Assembly (NCBI GenBank): GCA_902493125.1
Contig: CABUOF010000030.1
Location: forward strand, 1 to 24,644
Direction: 5' to 3'
DNA length: 24,644 nucleotides
DNA from: an uncultured Collinsella sp.
GTDB lineage: Bacteria > Actinomycetota > Coriobacteriia > Coriobacteriales > Coriobacteriaceae
Made by a program: the position numbers and the translations under genes. Each line of letters opens with the position of its first letter. Positions within the stretch are counted from its first letter, which is position 1. Positions 24,490 to 24,644 of this stretch are shown here, piece by piece. The notes beneath the pieces were generated by a model. The model worked only from the letters and a program-made list of their open reading frames with translations, did no database searches and had not been told where the DNA came from.

Positions 24490-24644
24490 CCATGAGACTG
24501 CCTTATATAAAGAGATGCTCGGCGAGCGGTAGTTAACGGCTGGCAAACGTTAGTCGGATCACAAGATATGTAGGAAATGTGTACGCCCAGATTCCCGCCC
24601 ACGGCGCCCCTCCGGTCTGGCAATATATCTCCTTGCCGCGCGGC
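24490..24644. other. Intergenic end of the window
   Basis: No clear gene, terminator or RNA is visible. On the - strand AAGGAGATATA precedes a TTG at about 24621, opening a short frame of some 45 codons that resembles nothing I know and runs toward the pgm-type gene. It could be chance, or a small gene or relic. Confidence 0.3.

Noticed and set aside
22020..24644. Several TATATA runs scattered across the last 2.6 kb
   Set aside because: They occur within codons and short gaps at irregular spacing, so no common structure or function can be supported.

Overview
The window is GC-rich bacterial DNA that reads as an Actinomycetota of the Coriobacteriia, most likely a gut Collinsella or close relative. 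This rests on the codon bias, the gene order, and the LPxTG surface protein built from Spy0128/FctA-like repeats. The genus is an inference from style, not from a search. Most genes are on the + strand; only pepT and a transposase relic are on the - strand.

Layout. 1-2502 is the 3' part of a large sortase-anchored, isopeptide-repeat surface protein that continues off the left edge. 2503-3250 is a low-coding stretch holding a transposase relic. 3251-10194 carries prfA, prmC, a HigBA-like toxin-antitoxin pair, a TsaC/Sua5-type gene, glpK and upp. 10387-17435 is one F-type ATP synthase operon, atpI-B-E-F-H-A-G-D-C, with a good promoter and a strong terminator-like hairpin at its end. murA and a LytR-CpsA-Psr (LCP) wall ligase gene follow. 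20170-20209 is a shared terminator between that gene and the convergent pepT. A divergent region with a perfect 8-2-8 palindrome then leads to a DtxR/MntR-family metalloregulator, a homocysteine S-methyltransferase and a phosphohexomutase.

The order prfA-prmC-sua5-(other genes)-upp-atp-murA is an old cluster also known from Bacillus. Here the toxin-antitoxin pair and glpK sit inside it. The cluster links translation termination (PrfA and its methylase PrmC), tRNA t6A synthesis (TsaC), uracil salvage, ATP synthesis and peptidoglycan precursor synthesis, followed by attachment of wall polymers (LCP).

The most unusual signal is a pair of about 160-bp intergenic elements at 4321-4481 and 19981-20146. 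Both lie directly after a stop codon on the same strand. They share fixed boxes and loops, but their three helices have different sequences and keep pairing by compensatory changes. No known family came to mind. Other points worth a second look are an acidic insertion of about 120 residues in PrmC, a metalloregulator whose ligand set mixes MntR and DtxR features beside a candidate operator, a signal-peptide-like N-terminus on ATP synthase subunit b, and a terminator-like hairpin that ends only 13 bp before murA.
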